NCBI GenBank assembly: GCA_963817515.1
Contig: CAWFPJ010000017.1
Span: 62,001 to 126,000 of the forward strand
Length of the DNA: 64,000 nucleotides
Origin: DATMNI01 sp963817515
Lineage (GTDB): Bacteria; Acidobacteriota; Terriglobia; Bryobacterales; Bryobacteraceae
Reading direction: 5' to 3'
A program made the position numbers and the translations under genes. Of this stretch, positions 1 to 7,417 are shown in pieces. The notes below the pieces were generated by a model, which did no database searches, was not told the DNA's origin, and saw nothing but the letters and a program-made list of their open reading frames with translations. Every line of letters starts with the position of its first letter. Within the stretch, counting starts at the first letter, position 1.

Positions 1-11
1 TAATGAAAAGT

Positions 12-392
12 TCAGTTTCGTGCATACACTAGTTCGAAGAGGATTTCGACAATCACCGCCGCCACCGATACGAATAGACCCGCAAGAGCGGCGGGCTGGC
101 TAACGAAAGAGTTCTTCAATATAACATAAGCTCCACCCCCCAGAAGTACGTAGCGCAATCCCAACGCGACGGCATTGCGGGGGCGCGCGCGCTGGCTGCC
201 GAGCAAATACACGAGCTGCTTCATCCAACGGAAATTGAGCCACGACACCGCCGAGCCCAACGCGAACCCCGCGCCCCAGGCAAAGCCGCGCCACGCAAAA
301 GCGGCGATGATTCCGGCGGCGGCGAATGCGATCATGGATTTGCGCATACGCCGCACGGCGCACTCGAGCAACTGTTCGTCAGGATCTATCAT
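12..392 (-). CDS. atpI: ATP synthase subunit I-like membrane protein (AtpI)
   Basis: This 126-residue protein has four likely membrane segments (about 20-38, 40-57, 74-94 and 99-121) and a charged N-terminus, the usual size and shape of the F-ATPase I subunit, which assists assembly of the c-ring. Its start overlaps the end of the upstream atpZ-like gene by 14 bases, so the two are translationally coupled. Reading leftwards, the operon would continue beyond the window into the F0 genes (expected, not seen). The family call rests on size, topology and the atpZ neighbour, because subunit I sequences are poorly conserved. Confidence 0.7.
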   Translation of the reverse strand: MIDPDEQLLECAVRRMRKSMIAFAAAGIIAAFAWRGFAWGAGFALGSAVSWLNFRWMKQLVYLLGSQRARPRNAVALGLRYVLLGGGAYVILKNSFVSQPAALAGLFVSVAAVIVEILFELVYARN

Positions 393-609
393 CCCGCGTG
401 TCCCGGATGAGGTAGCGGATGAGCTGGACGAAACCGGAAACGATTCCCAGGATCAGAAATGGGATGTAGAGCCAATGAGTGCCGAAGGCCTTGTCGAGCA
501 GGTACCCGATGGCGTACCCCACGACTGTCGAGACCGGAAGCAGGAACGCCAGTGACGTGTACTCGCCTACCAGGACCGCAAAGGGCTTCTTGTGAGGAGG
601 CGGCGGCAT
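379..609 (-). CDS. atpZ: AtpZ/AtpI-type F-ATPase accessory membrane protein
   Basis: This is a 76-residue protein with two membrane helices (about 18-36 and 44-66). The glycine-rich first helix (VVGYAIGYLLDKAFG) followed by a second helix is characteristic of the small AtpZ family (ATPase_gene1) encoded just ahead of subunits I and a; the family is linked to ion handling or assembly of F-ATPase. An AAGGG ribosome binding site lies 8 nt before the ATG. It begins 12 bases after hemD ends and overlaps the next gene by 14 bases, so hemD-atpZ-atpI read as one unit. Confidence 0.7.
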   Translation of the reverse strand: MPPPPHKKPFAVLVGEYTSLAFLLPVSTVVGYAIGYLLDKAFGTHWLYIPFLILGIVSGFVQLIRYLIRDTRDDRS

Positions 610-621
610 AAGGCTTACCCT

Positions 622-1434
622 TCATTGGCCTGCGTGGCGCTGGGTGCGCTCGGCGGCTTCCCTTACCAGGAAGCCCATTTTCGGATGGGACGGTTCGAAC
701 TGCGGATGCAACCCGAACTCCTCCAACGCTTCCGTGGTGGTGGGGCCAATGGAGCCGATCATGCAGCTTCGCAAGCCGCGCATCGCCGCCTCTTCGATAG
801 CCTGGTCACGGGCCGCGCGGGCCAGGTGCGAAATCTGCACCGCGGTAGTGAACAGCGCTACCTCAAACTGGCCGTCGGCCAAACGCCGCGCGGCTTCACG
901 CAGCGGTCCGGCGTCTTCCGGCAGATCCCACTGATAGACCCGGACCGGGAGCACCTCTGCTCCTCGCGCCCTGAGGCCGTCCAAAAGCTCAGGATTGGAG
1001 CGCCCGTATTCCTGAACCGCAATGCTCCTCTCCGGCCGGCCTTCAGTAGCCGCCAGAAGTTCGTGCCACGTGTTCGGCTCCGGCGCAATGATGGTTGGAG
1101 TCACTGCAATTTCCCGCAGGGCGGCAGTCGGTTTCGGGCCGCGCGCCACTACCGTGATGCGGCGTAATGCTTCGGCGAAGGTGGTCTCGCTGTGACTGCT
1201 GGCCAGAAGGCGGTTCAATTGGCGAGTTCCCACCCCGGTGAGCAGGATCATCATGTCGAACTCTCCCGCGAAGAGCCGCGCCGCAAAACGGAACGCGGCC
1301 TCATTCTCCGCCAGCGGCACTTCGCGCATGGAAGGTGCAACAAAAGGTATTCCCCCCTGCTTACGAATCAGCTCCTCCATCTCCACTGCGCGCCGGCTCT
1401 CCAAGGAGAGAACCCGCAGTCCTTCAAACGGCAT
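622..1434 (-). CDS. hemD: Uroporphyrinogen-III synthase
   Basis: HemD cyclises hydroxymethylbilane, with inversion of ring D, to uroporphyrinogen III in heme and corrinoid synthesis. The 270-residue protein has the family's two-lobe pattern: an N-terminal LSLESRRA and LLTGVGTR lobe, then VARGPKPTAALRE, VQEYG, and a second lobe with ALFTTAVQ and CMIGSIGPTTTEALEEFG near the C-terminus. An upstream in-frame start exists (1470), but the ATG at 1434 sits 6 nt after a perfect TATAAT and is preferred, implying a leaderless message. No other heme gene is adjacent; it leads into atpZ/atpI. The divergent neighbour is a histidine kinase. Confidence 0.9.
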   Translation of the reverse strand: MPFEGLRVLSLESRRAVEMEELIRKQGGIPFVAPSMREVPLAENEAAFRFAARLFAGEFDMMILLTGVGTRQLNRLLASSHSETTFAEALRRITVVARGPKPTAALREIAVTPTIIAPEPNTWHELLAATEGRPERSIAVQEYGRSNPELLDGLRARGAEVLPVRVYQWDLPEDAGPLREAARRLADGQFEVALFTTAVQISHLARAARDQAIEEAAMRGLRSCMIGSIGPTTTEALEEFGLHPQFEPSHPKMGFLVREAAERTQRHAGQ

Positions 1435-1440
1435 GCAGGC

Positions 1441-1446
1441 ATTATA
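1441..1446 (-). promoter_or_regulatory. -10 element TATAAT of hemD
   Basis: A consensus TATAAT on the minus strand ends 6 nt before the hemD ATG at 1434. Transcription would begin at or next to the start codon; there is no Shine-Dalgarno sequence. A -35 match is poor. Confidence 0.55.
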
Positions 1447-1555
1447 ACGGCCACGGGGCGCCCTTATCACAACGCGAAAGACATGTGCTATTTAGTACAA
1501 ATCCTTGGCGGCATAAAGAATGCTCACTATTCGGATTACGTATTTCTTGTCACCA

Positions 1556-1561
1556 TACAAC
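1556..1561 (+). promoter_or_regulatory. -10 element TACAAC of the histidine kinase gene
   Basis: TACAAC lies exactly 7 nt before the ATG at 1569 with no ribosome binding site, so initiation at the A of ATG (leaderless) is likely. It supports 1569 over the longer open frame from 1335. Confidence 0.45.
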
Positions 1562-1568
1562 TGGATCA

Positions 1569-2891
1569 ATGCCGAGTACTTCCCAGATTCGCAGACGCAA
1601 GCAGCCAAACGGGTCGCTTGCCGAAGCGCCGATCGCCTGCCACGAGATCGATCTGGAAGGCAAGGTGGTCTGGGTGAATGCGGCGGAATGCCATCTGCTG
1701 GGCCTCGGCGAAGCCGATCTGTTGGGCCGCCCGGTTTGGGATTTTGTAGCCCCGGAAGAACAAACCGCCAGCCGGCCTGCGGTGGCCCGCAAACTGGCGG
1801 GCGGTGAGCAGCTGCCCAGCTTCGAGCGAACCCTGGTGCGTCCCGACGGCTCGCGGCTGGCGATCGAAATTCACGAAAACTATTTGCGCGACGAGACCGG
1901 GGCGATTACCGGTATACGCTCCTTTCTGGTCGACATTACGGAACGCCGGCGCGCGGAAGAGGCTCTGCGGAGAGCGCAGGAAACCCTGGAGCTGCGCATT
2001 CGCGAACGGACGCAGGAACTGGAACTGGCGATCGAACTCCTGCACCGGGAGATGGACGAGCGGCGGTTGGCCGAAAAGGAGCACCGTAAAGCCGAAAAGG
2101 AGCACCGCAGACTGGAGGCCCAGGTCCAACTCAGCCAGCGCCTGGAAAGCATGGGAGTGCTGGCCGGCGGGGTGGCCCACGAGTTCAACAACCTGCTCAC
2201 CAGCATTATGGGCTATGCCAGCCTGGCCGCAATAGACCTGACTGAAAATTCGCGCGCACTTAACGACATCAACCAGGTGTTGGCAGCCGCCAAGAGCGCC
2301 GCCGACCTGACGCAGCAGATGCTGGCTTATTCCGGCCGCGGAAAATTCACTCTGCAGGCGTTGGACGTTGGAAAGCTCATCGAAGGCATGGCGCAGCTTC
2401 TCGAGTCGCTGGTTTCGAAGAAGGCTACGCTGCGGCGCAATCTTGCCACGGCGCTGCCGCACATTGAAGCCGACTCCAGCCAGGTGCGTCAGGTGGTGAT
2501 CAATCTCACAACCAACGGCGCCGACGCGCTGGGGGACCGCAGCGGGTCCATTGAGATTTCCACGGGTGTGATGTGGGCTGAGCGGGGGGAACTGCCGTCG
2601 CTCGAGGCCGGGCGCTCGCTGCGCGCGGGACTTTACGTGTATGTAGAGGTTCGCGATACCGGCGGCGGTATGGACGCGCAGACTCAGGCCAAGATTTTCG
2701 ACCCTTTCTTCACCACCAAGTTCACGGGCCGGGGGCTCGGCCTGGCCGCCGTGCTGGGTATCATGCGCGGGCATTGCGGCAGCATCCAGGTGACCAGCCA
2801 AGCGGGTGAAGGAACCATAGTCCGCGTGCTATTCCCCGCCAAAGATGAGCAAGATGAGACGGTGCTGAGCAAGGCCGAAGCAGTGGATTAG
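1569..2891 (+). CDS. PAS-domain sensor histidine kinase
   Basis: This soluble 440-residue kinase has a PAS fold at about 18-125 (ending in a PAC-type DITERRRAEEAL), a charged coiled coil at about 125-190, a HisKA H-box with the phospho-acceptor His204 in GVAHEFNNLL, and a HATPase_c domain with N (NLTTNGADAL), G1 (DTGGGM), F (FDPFFTTKF) and G2 (GRGLGLAAV) boxes. No membrane segment is present, so the signal is probably cytoplasmic. The H-box of AHEFNN type is common in hybrid and NtrB-like kinases. No response regulator is encoded nearby and there is no receiver domain, so it is an orphan. The open frame extends upstream to 1335, but that part overlaps hemD and lacks any domain. Confidence 0.88.
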   Translation: MPSTSQIRRRKQPNGSLAEAPIACHEIDLEGKVVWVNAAECHLLGLGEADLLGRPVWDFVAPEEQTASRPAVARKLAGGEQLPSFERTLVRPDGSRLAIEIHENYLRDETGAITGIRSFLVDITERRRAEEALRRAQETLELRIRERTQELELAIELLHREMDERRLAEKEHRKAEKEHRRLEAQVQLSQRLESMGVLAGGVAHEFNNLLTSIMGYASLAAIDLTENSRALNDINQVLAAAKSAADLTQQMLAYSGRGKFTLQALDVGKLIEGMAQLLESLVSKKATLRRNLATALPHIEADSSQVRQVVINLTTNGADALGDRSGSIEISTGVMWAERGELPSLEAGRSLRAGLYVYVEVRDTGGGMDAQTQAKIFDPFFTTKFTGRGLGLAAVLGIMRGHCGSIQVTSQAGEGTIVRVLFPAKDEQDETVLSKAEAVD

Positions 2892-2992
2892 CGCGGGGAC
2901 GGTGCAGTACTAACGGCCACTGCTCAGGAGCAGGCTATCGAGACTTTCGGCATCCCCGGTTGCGGTTGCGTGCCCGGGCGGGGCCCAGGGTT

Positions 2993-3199
2993 TTAGATAT
3001 CCCGGCCGGCGTCCAGGTAGCCTATGCCTTGCAGTTTGCGGCCGGCTTCCTCTTCGGAAACCGGCTGGTCGGCTTTCGCAAGCTCTTGTTCGATCAAGTG
3101 CTGCACGAATTCCTGAGGCGAACTATAGCCGGCGGCTTCGGAGTGCCGTTGGACCTTCGCCCAGAGTTCTTTGTCCAGTTCGATGGTCGGCTTCGACAT
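2993..3199 (-). CDS. Small ribbon-helix-helix-type protein, copy B
   Basis: A 68-residue protein starting TIELDKELWAKV (probable DNA-binding beta strand and helix 1), then AAGYSSPQEFVQHLIEQELAK (helix 2 and dimer core) and a C-terminal tail with KLQGIGYLD. The pattern fits CopG/Arc/ParD-like regulators. It is a tandem paralogue of the gene at 3210-3401, ten bases upstream, sharing GYSSPQEFV and the GYLD tail. A GGAG site lies 7 nt before the chosen ATG; the longer open frame to 3295 lies inside the paralogue and is rejected. No toxin gene is adjacent. Function unknown; DNA binding is inferred from the fold pattern only. Confidence 0.7.
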   Translation of the reverse strand: MSKPTIELDKELWAKVQRHSEAAGYSSPQEFVQHLIEQELAKADQPVSEEEAGRKLQGIGYLDAGRDI

Positions 3200-3209
3200 G
3201 GTTTGCTCC

Positions 3210-3401
3210 TTAATCGAGGTAGCCCAGGCCTTGCAACTTCTTGGCAATCTCTTCGTCGGAGACGGCGCCCTCCAGCTTGGCCAGTTCGCGCTCAAGGACG
3301 TGTTCTACGAATTCCTGTGGCGAACTGTAGCCGCCGGCGTCGGCAACTTTCTTGACCCGGGCTAGCATTTCCTTATTCAGTTTGATTGACGGTCCCAACA
3401 T
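3210..3401 (-). CDS. Small ribbon-helix-helix-type protein, copy A
   Basis: A 63-residue paralogue of the next gene downstream: SIKLNKEMLARVKK, then GGYSSPQEFVEHVLERELAK, then an acidic linker and KKLQGLGYLD. A strong AGGAGG lies 9 nt before the ATG. It begins 21 bases after the membrane-protein gene ends and probably shares its transcript. The pair could be a regulator of the AP-enzyme block upstream or an antitoxin-like remnant; the sequence alone cannot decide. Confidence 0.72.
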   Translation of the reverse strand: MLGPSIKLNKEMLARVKKVADAGGYSSPQEFVEHVLERELAKLEGAVSDEEIAKKLQGLGYLD

Positions 3402-3422
3402 CGTGTGTGCCTCCTACAAATT

Positions 3423-4241
3423 TCACAAGACAACTCCGAAACGCTTCTTCAACAATAACGCCGACACCATCGAAACCACCAGAAACCAGACAATCCAATT
3501 CAGCCGCAAGCCGAATACGTCAATCCAGGCTTCCGGATAGCGGACTTCAATCCACTCCACTTCCCGCAAGGGAATTCGCTTCTCATTGGGGTTCCACAAG
3601 GCCGCGATGCCCGAGCTCACGCTGCGGCCCGGAACGAACCGCTGCACGTCACCGCTTTCAATCATCTTCCTGACCGGCTTGCCGTCCACGGTGAACAGCA
3701 GGTGGTTGGAGCCGCCGGTCACCGGCCGGATGCGCCAACTTACCTGGCGCTCATCGATTGCCCGCACGGGCGGGGTCTCCACCGCCACTCCAGCGGATGT
3801 ATCCAGCTGCGGCGCCGGCTTTTGCAAATCCAGGGGCGCACTCATCGCCATGGTGACGGTTGTGTCGCGGCCCACCGGCAGCGGCGCCCGGCCGTAGAAT
3901 GCCTCCAGATGAATTAACAGGAGGGCCAGGGGGACGGACATCACCAGGGCCGGCCGCAGCGCCAGGCCCATATAACGGAAGTTGGCCGCGAACAGGGATT
4001 TCTGCGCGCGCCAGGTGACGGCCGGCTCGTCGGCGAAAACACGCAGTTCGAGCAGCGATGCGTAGACTTGCCGCTTAACGGCCTTCATACGCGTCTGGTC
4101 GGAGGTTCGGCGAAATACCCAAAGCATGCCGACCCCTACCAGCGCCGCAATCACAGTCAGGCTCACTACGGGCGGCGCCCAGGCAAAGGCGGCGAAGAAG
4201 AGCAGCAGCACTGAATTGAAAACTGCGTTGAAGACGTCCAT
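3423..4241 (-). CDS. Conserved membrane protein of unknown function
   Basis: I do not recognise a named family. The 272-residue protein has an N-terminal membrane segment or pair (about 5-45), a basic cytoplasmic stretch (RRTSDQTRMKAVKRQVYASLLELRVF), another membrane segment at about 92-112, a soluble region with LEAFYGRAPLPVG, and a C-terminal helix at about 243-265. Layout and the basic motif are loosely reminiscent of YidC/EMC3-like insertases, but that is only a resemblance. It starts 7 bases after the upstream AP-family lipoprotein gene ends, so the two are almost certainly co-transcribed and may act together at the membrane. Confidence 0.7.
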   Translation of the reverse strand: MDVFNAVFNSVLLLFFAAFAWAPPVVSLTVIAALVGVGMLWVFRRTSDQTRMKAVKRQVYASLLELRVFADEPAVTWRAQKSLFAANFRYMGLALRPALVMSVPLALLLIHLEAFYGRAPLPVGRDTTVTMAMSAPLDLQKPAPQLDTSAGVAVETPPVRAIDERQVSWRIRPVTGGSNHLLFTVDGKPVRKMIESGDVQRFVPGRSVSSGIAALWNPNEKRIPLREVEWIEVRYPEAWIDVFGLRLNWIVWFLVVSMVSALLLKKRFGVVL

Positions 4242-4248
4242 GGTCTTT

Positions 4249-6141
4249 TCAGAACACTGTCTGGCCGATCATCCCGTTCTCTTTGCGCAGTCCGAACTCC
4301 CCCAGAATCGTGGCGGCGATATCGGAAAGCTGCGGTGCTGTAGCCCGAACCTTGCGATTGCTAAGCAGCACCCCGGGAACTTCGTCGGAGGCCATGCAGT
4401 GATCGCCGATCCAAGCCTGGGTATTGTCCTCCACCGCTACGCGCGGGATGGCGCCCAGAGCAGTCTGCCACGAGGCGCGGTAGCCCCGGCGATAACCCAC
4501 CACAATATCCGGAGCGTATTTCAGGTTACGGCCTTGATAGGCCGTTTCGGAAAAGTATACTTTGTCCACGACGTTTTCGCCCGTGGCCGGGTCCTTGAAC
4601 GCCAGCAGTTTTTGAGCAATGCTCTCCATCACTTTTTGTTTATCGATCGCCGGCACAATGCCCCCGGGTTCGCGGCCTTCCAGGTTCAGGTAGACGGCAT
4701 TCAGGCCCAGCGCGTAAGCCTGAGTCTTGTCCCAGTCCACGTGGACGAAAGCTTCGTCGTCGCCCATATTGGCCGGGTCATCGAGTTTGAGGAAGCCCGC
4801 GTCCATCAGAAGCTTGTTGATGTGGACGGAACGGTCGAAGCGCGCGAAGCCGTGGTCTGAAATGATCATCAAAGTGGCGCCGTTGCCTGCGGCGCGCATG
4901 GCTTCGCCGACGGCGGCGTCCACACCCTGGTAGATATCCAGCAATTCGTCGTCGTGCCTGGCCCAAAGCATGTGCGAGTTTTGATCCACGCTCGAGAAGT
5001 AGTAAAACAACAGGCCGCTCGAGAACCGGCTTAGCTCATAGTGGAACATGCGCAGGCTGTCGGCCAGGATTTTCTTGCTTTGCGTCAGGAACTCGGCGCG
5101 CGACAGGATGCCGGCGCGGAATGCGGATGTCTCTTCGGAGATCCCCTGGGTATAGAACGGGCCGAGTTTCTGGGCCAGGGATCGGCTGTAATCGGAAGGA
5201 GTTGAGATGGGCAGCGCCGGGTTCTCCGGATCGATGTTGACCGGGCTTACGTAAACACGCAGATACGGATGGACCTGCTTCAAGTAGATTCGGAAGATTC
5301 CAGCAGCGCCCTTGAAGGGAATCAAACGGAAGTCCGCGTGAATCCAATCCGACCATTCGCCCTCCTTCAGCACCACCTGCTGGCCGTCGAGATCGAACCG
5401 GGCCGCCGGTTGCACGGGGTCGGGATGGAACGTCAGATCCACGAAGGTGACGGCGCGGTCTTTCCGCAGACTGTTGGGAGGCCCTTCGATACGCAGGGCC
5501 GCCCGCCCGTTCTCCGCGTGAACCGCCACGATCCTCCCGCCCGGCACGCTGGTTCTGGTTTCGGCGGGATCGTCCGTGAAGAATGTGAAGGTGCCGTTTG
5601 AACCCGTCATGTCCGGAGTCCCCATGCCGGCCAGGGACTCGGTCTCACACTCGGCAGGTGGAAAATTGGCGGGCATACGGACGATGTTCGAAGGCACGCC
5701 ATGGTCGGCCATGATCTGCCAGAAGGCCCTGCCGGCGCGGGTTTGACGTATGCCGCCTCCGGCCAGCGGGATGAGGTATGGACCGATGGTAAGAGTCCGC
5801 GTGGGCTCAGTGATTTCGGCCATAGACAACATCGGCAGGCGGGTGGCCGGGTTGCGATGGACGAAATCGAAAATACCGTGGCCGCCGGGATCCATCCCCG
5901 TGGTGACGGTGGACCAGGCCACTGGACTTTGCGGCGGAATAGTGGTGCCGAGGCGGCGGAAATCGCCCTCGGTTCGCAACCGATTCAAGTTAGGCAGGGA
6001 TTGCCAGTGGGTTTCCAGAAAGACCGGGTCCATGCCGTCGATCCCGAGCACGATCATGCGCGGACCGGCCGCCTGCGTCGGCTGGCGCGAGCAGCTTGCC
6101 AGCACCACGGCAAGAAAGCCCAGCCCTAACCAACGAGTCAA
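4249..6141 (-). CDS. AP-superfamily phosphodiesterase-like lipoprotein
   Basis: A 630-residue alkaline-phosphatase-superfamily protein of the type I phosphodiesterase/nucleotide pyrophosphatase branch. Metal-site motifs are visible: MIVLGIDGMDP near the N-terminus, the nucleophile block QSPVAWSTVTTG in which Ser takes the position of the NPP threonine, IISDHGF, and WIGDHC. The chosen start is TTG, preceded by an AGG/GGGGGG purine run; it gives a short signal peptide ending in LASC, a lipobox, so the enzyme is probably a lipoprotein facing the periplasm. The open frame extends upstream into the preceding gene, but that part has no signal. Neighbours are an AP-family gene 73 bases upstream and a membrane protein 7 bases downstream. 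Substrate unknown. Confidence 0.85.
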   Translation of the reverse strand: MTRWLGLGFLAVVLASCSRQPTQAAGPRMIVLGIDGMDPVFLETHWQSLPNLNRLRTEGDFRRLGTTIPPQSPVAWSTVTTGMDPGGHGIFDFVHRNPATRLPMLSMAEITEPTRTLTIGPYLIPLAGGGIRQTRAGRAFWQIMADHGVPSNIVRMPANFPPAECETESLAGMGTPDMTGSNGTFTFFTDDPAETRTSVPGGRIVAVHAENGRAALRIEGPPNSLRKDRAVTFVDLTFHPDPVQPAARFDLDGQQVVLKEGEWSDWIHADFRLIPFKGAAGIFRIYLKQVHPYLRVYVSPVNIDPENPALPISTPSDYSRSLAQKLGPFYTQGISEETSAFRAGILSRAEFLTQSKKILADSLRMFHYELSRFSSGLLFYYFSSVDQNSHMLWARHDDELLDIYQGVDAAVGEAMRAAGNGATLMIISDHGFARFDRSVHINKLLMDAGFLKLDDPANMGDDEAFVHVDWDKTQAYALGLNAVYLNLEGREPGGIVPAIDKQKVMESIAQKLLAFKDPATGENVVDKVYFSETAYQGRNLKYAPDIVVGYRRGYRASWQTALGAIPRVAVEDNTQAWIGDHCMASDEVPGVLLSNRKVRATAPQLSDIAATILGEFGLRKENGMIGQTVF

Positions 6142-6214
6142 TCGGCGCCCCCCCTGCCTGAGGTCAAAATGTAAAAGCCCGGCGAAACGCAGAAATTCGG
6201 CGTAATACAGGAAC

Positions 6215-7096
6215 TCATCGGAGCTTGCCCTCGACGAAGGGCACTTCGAAAACCTTGCTGTGGTTGATGGGGCCGTGGCCGAAATAGCCGCCTTCGCCAA
6301 ACAATTCGCCATGGTCGGCCGTGATGGTGATGTAGGTATTCTTGGGGACGATGTCGAACAGCTCTTCCACCACGCCATCCAGATATTTCACGGCGCGAAT
6401 CTGGCGTTCGCGCAACATCTTGAGCTTGGCGTCGTTGAAAAACTTGTCTTTGGTATGTACCAGCTTGCCGCCCACCAGTTCATCGTCCAGGTGCTTAAAT
6501 ACACCATGGATGCCGCTGATGCGGGGCCAGTCCTCGGGTGGTTCATCGGGAAGCGCGTAGGGGTAATGGGTCTCGCCCACGTTGAGCAGGTAAAACGAAG
6601 GAGCGTCCTCCGGAAACCGCATCTGCTGGACCATGGCCCGCATGTCGTTGTGCTTGTCCATCAACTGATAAGTATCGAAGCCGTTATTGAGGATGGTGCG
6701 GGGATTCAGCACCGGCAACGACACCATGGCGTGCGTGCGGTACCCCAAAGACTCCTTCAGGAAGGATGGAAAATAAAGCTTGGGGATGAGCGACTTGAAG
6801 CTGATTCCTTCGATTTCCAGGCGCGTGGAGTATTTCAGGAAGTCGCTCTTGTAATATTCCGAAGCGAAGACGTGTTTCGGGCTATCGTGCGGCAGCAGGC
6901 CGGAAAAGAGGTTGTAGTGTGAGGGTGCCGTCCAGGATGCATAAGACCAGCGGCGCTCTACTTCGCCGAGTTTCGAGATCGCTTTGGGCTTGGCTTTCAG
7001 GAAGTTATCGTGCCGGCAGCTATCGAAAATAATGATGACGTAATTGTTCCCGGGTTTCCTGTCGACCGCGGTTCCGCTCCGTTGCGATTGCTTCAT
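6215..7096 (-). CDS. Sulfatase-like AP-superfamily hydrolase without catalytic Cys
   Basis: A compact 293-residue soluble member of the AP superfamily. Motifs: VIIIFDSCRHDNF (first metal aspartate), SWTAPSHYNLFSG (the nucleophile block), HYPYALP, and ITADHGELFGEGGYFGHG (metal Asp/His pair and distal His). In a formylglycine sulfatase the block would read C-x-P-S-R; here Thr stands at the Cys position and His at the Arg, so sulfatase activity with formylglycine is not expected. Phosphodiesterase or phospho-transferase chemistry is more likely. No signal peptide is evident. A GGGGGGA site precedes the ATG. It heads the leftward unit that includes the lipoprotein AP enzyme. Confidence 0.82.
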   Translation of the reverse strand: MKQSQRSGTAVDRKPGNNYVIIIFDSCRHDNFLKAKPKAISKLGEVERRWSYASWTAPSHYNLFSGLLPHDSPKHVFASEYYKSDFLKYSTRLEIEGISFKSLIPKLYFPSFLKESLGYRTHAMVSLPVLNPRTILNNGFDTYQLMDKHNDMRAMVQQMRFPEDAPSFYLLNVGETHYPYALPDEPPEDWPRISGIHGVFKHLDDELVGGKLVHTKDKFFNDAKLKMLRERQIRAVKYLDGVVEELFDIVPKNTYITITADHGELFGEGGYFGHGPINHSKVFEVPFVEGKLR

Positions 7097-7417
7097 TCGT
7101 CCCCCCTTGCTGCTCCGCCAAACCTCACTCTACAGAGTATACCCCTGCAAGGTTTCAAACCTATGAAGCCGGCCCCGCCTCGAACGGCATTTGATACCAA
7201 TCCGTAACCAGATCGTCACGGAGAATTGGCCAGGGCTGGATATACTTCGGGCCATATGCTCCGCGCCCACGTAGCAGCGGCGGAATCTCATGCCGGAGGT
7301 TAGAGTAGACTTATTGGACAGTGGAGAGAAAGAATTTATGGATTAAAATACCCTAAACTCCGGGTATTTCCACTTTCCTCTATTGTGCTGGTTCGAAAAC
7401 ACTAGGGAATATTGAGT
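7097..7417. other. Intergenic region between divergent AP-family genes
   Basis: About 320 bases with no credible ORF. It must hold the promoters for the leftward unit (TATACT on the minus strand at 7136-7141 is a possible -10) and for the rightward gene at 7418, and it contains the 8-bp inverted repeat at 7346-7369. Nothing else recognised. Confidence 0.6.
7346..7369. promoter_or_regulatory. Perfect 8-bp inverted repeat, candidate operator or leader hairpin
   Basis: AAATACCC and GGGTATTT flank an 8-nt AT-rich spacer, 48 bases before the ATG at 7418. It could be a dimeric regulator site or an RNA hairpin in the leader. No protein can be assigned to it. Confidence 0.45.

Noticed and set aside
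1335..1568. N-terminal extension of the histidine kinase
   Set aside because: Overlaps hemD, lacks a domain and is downstream-promoted at 1556.
1566..2801. 411-residue antisense ORF over the histidine kinase
   Set aside because: High-GC shadow frame; no domain, and the kinase frame is clearly the coding one.
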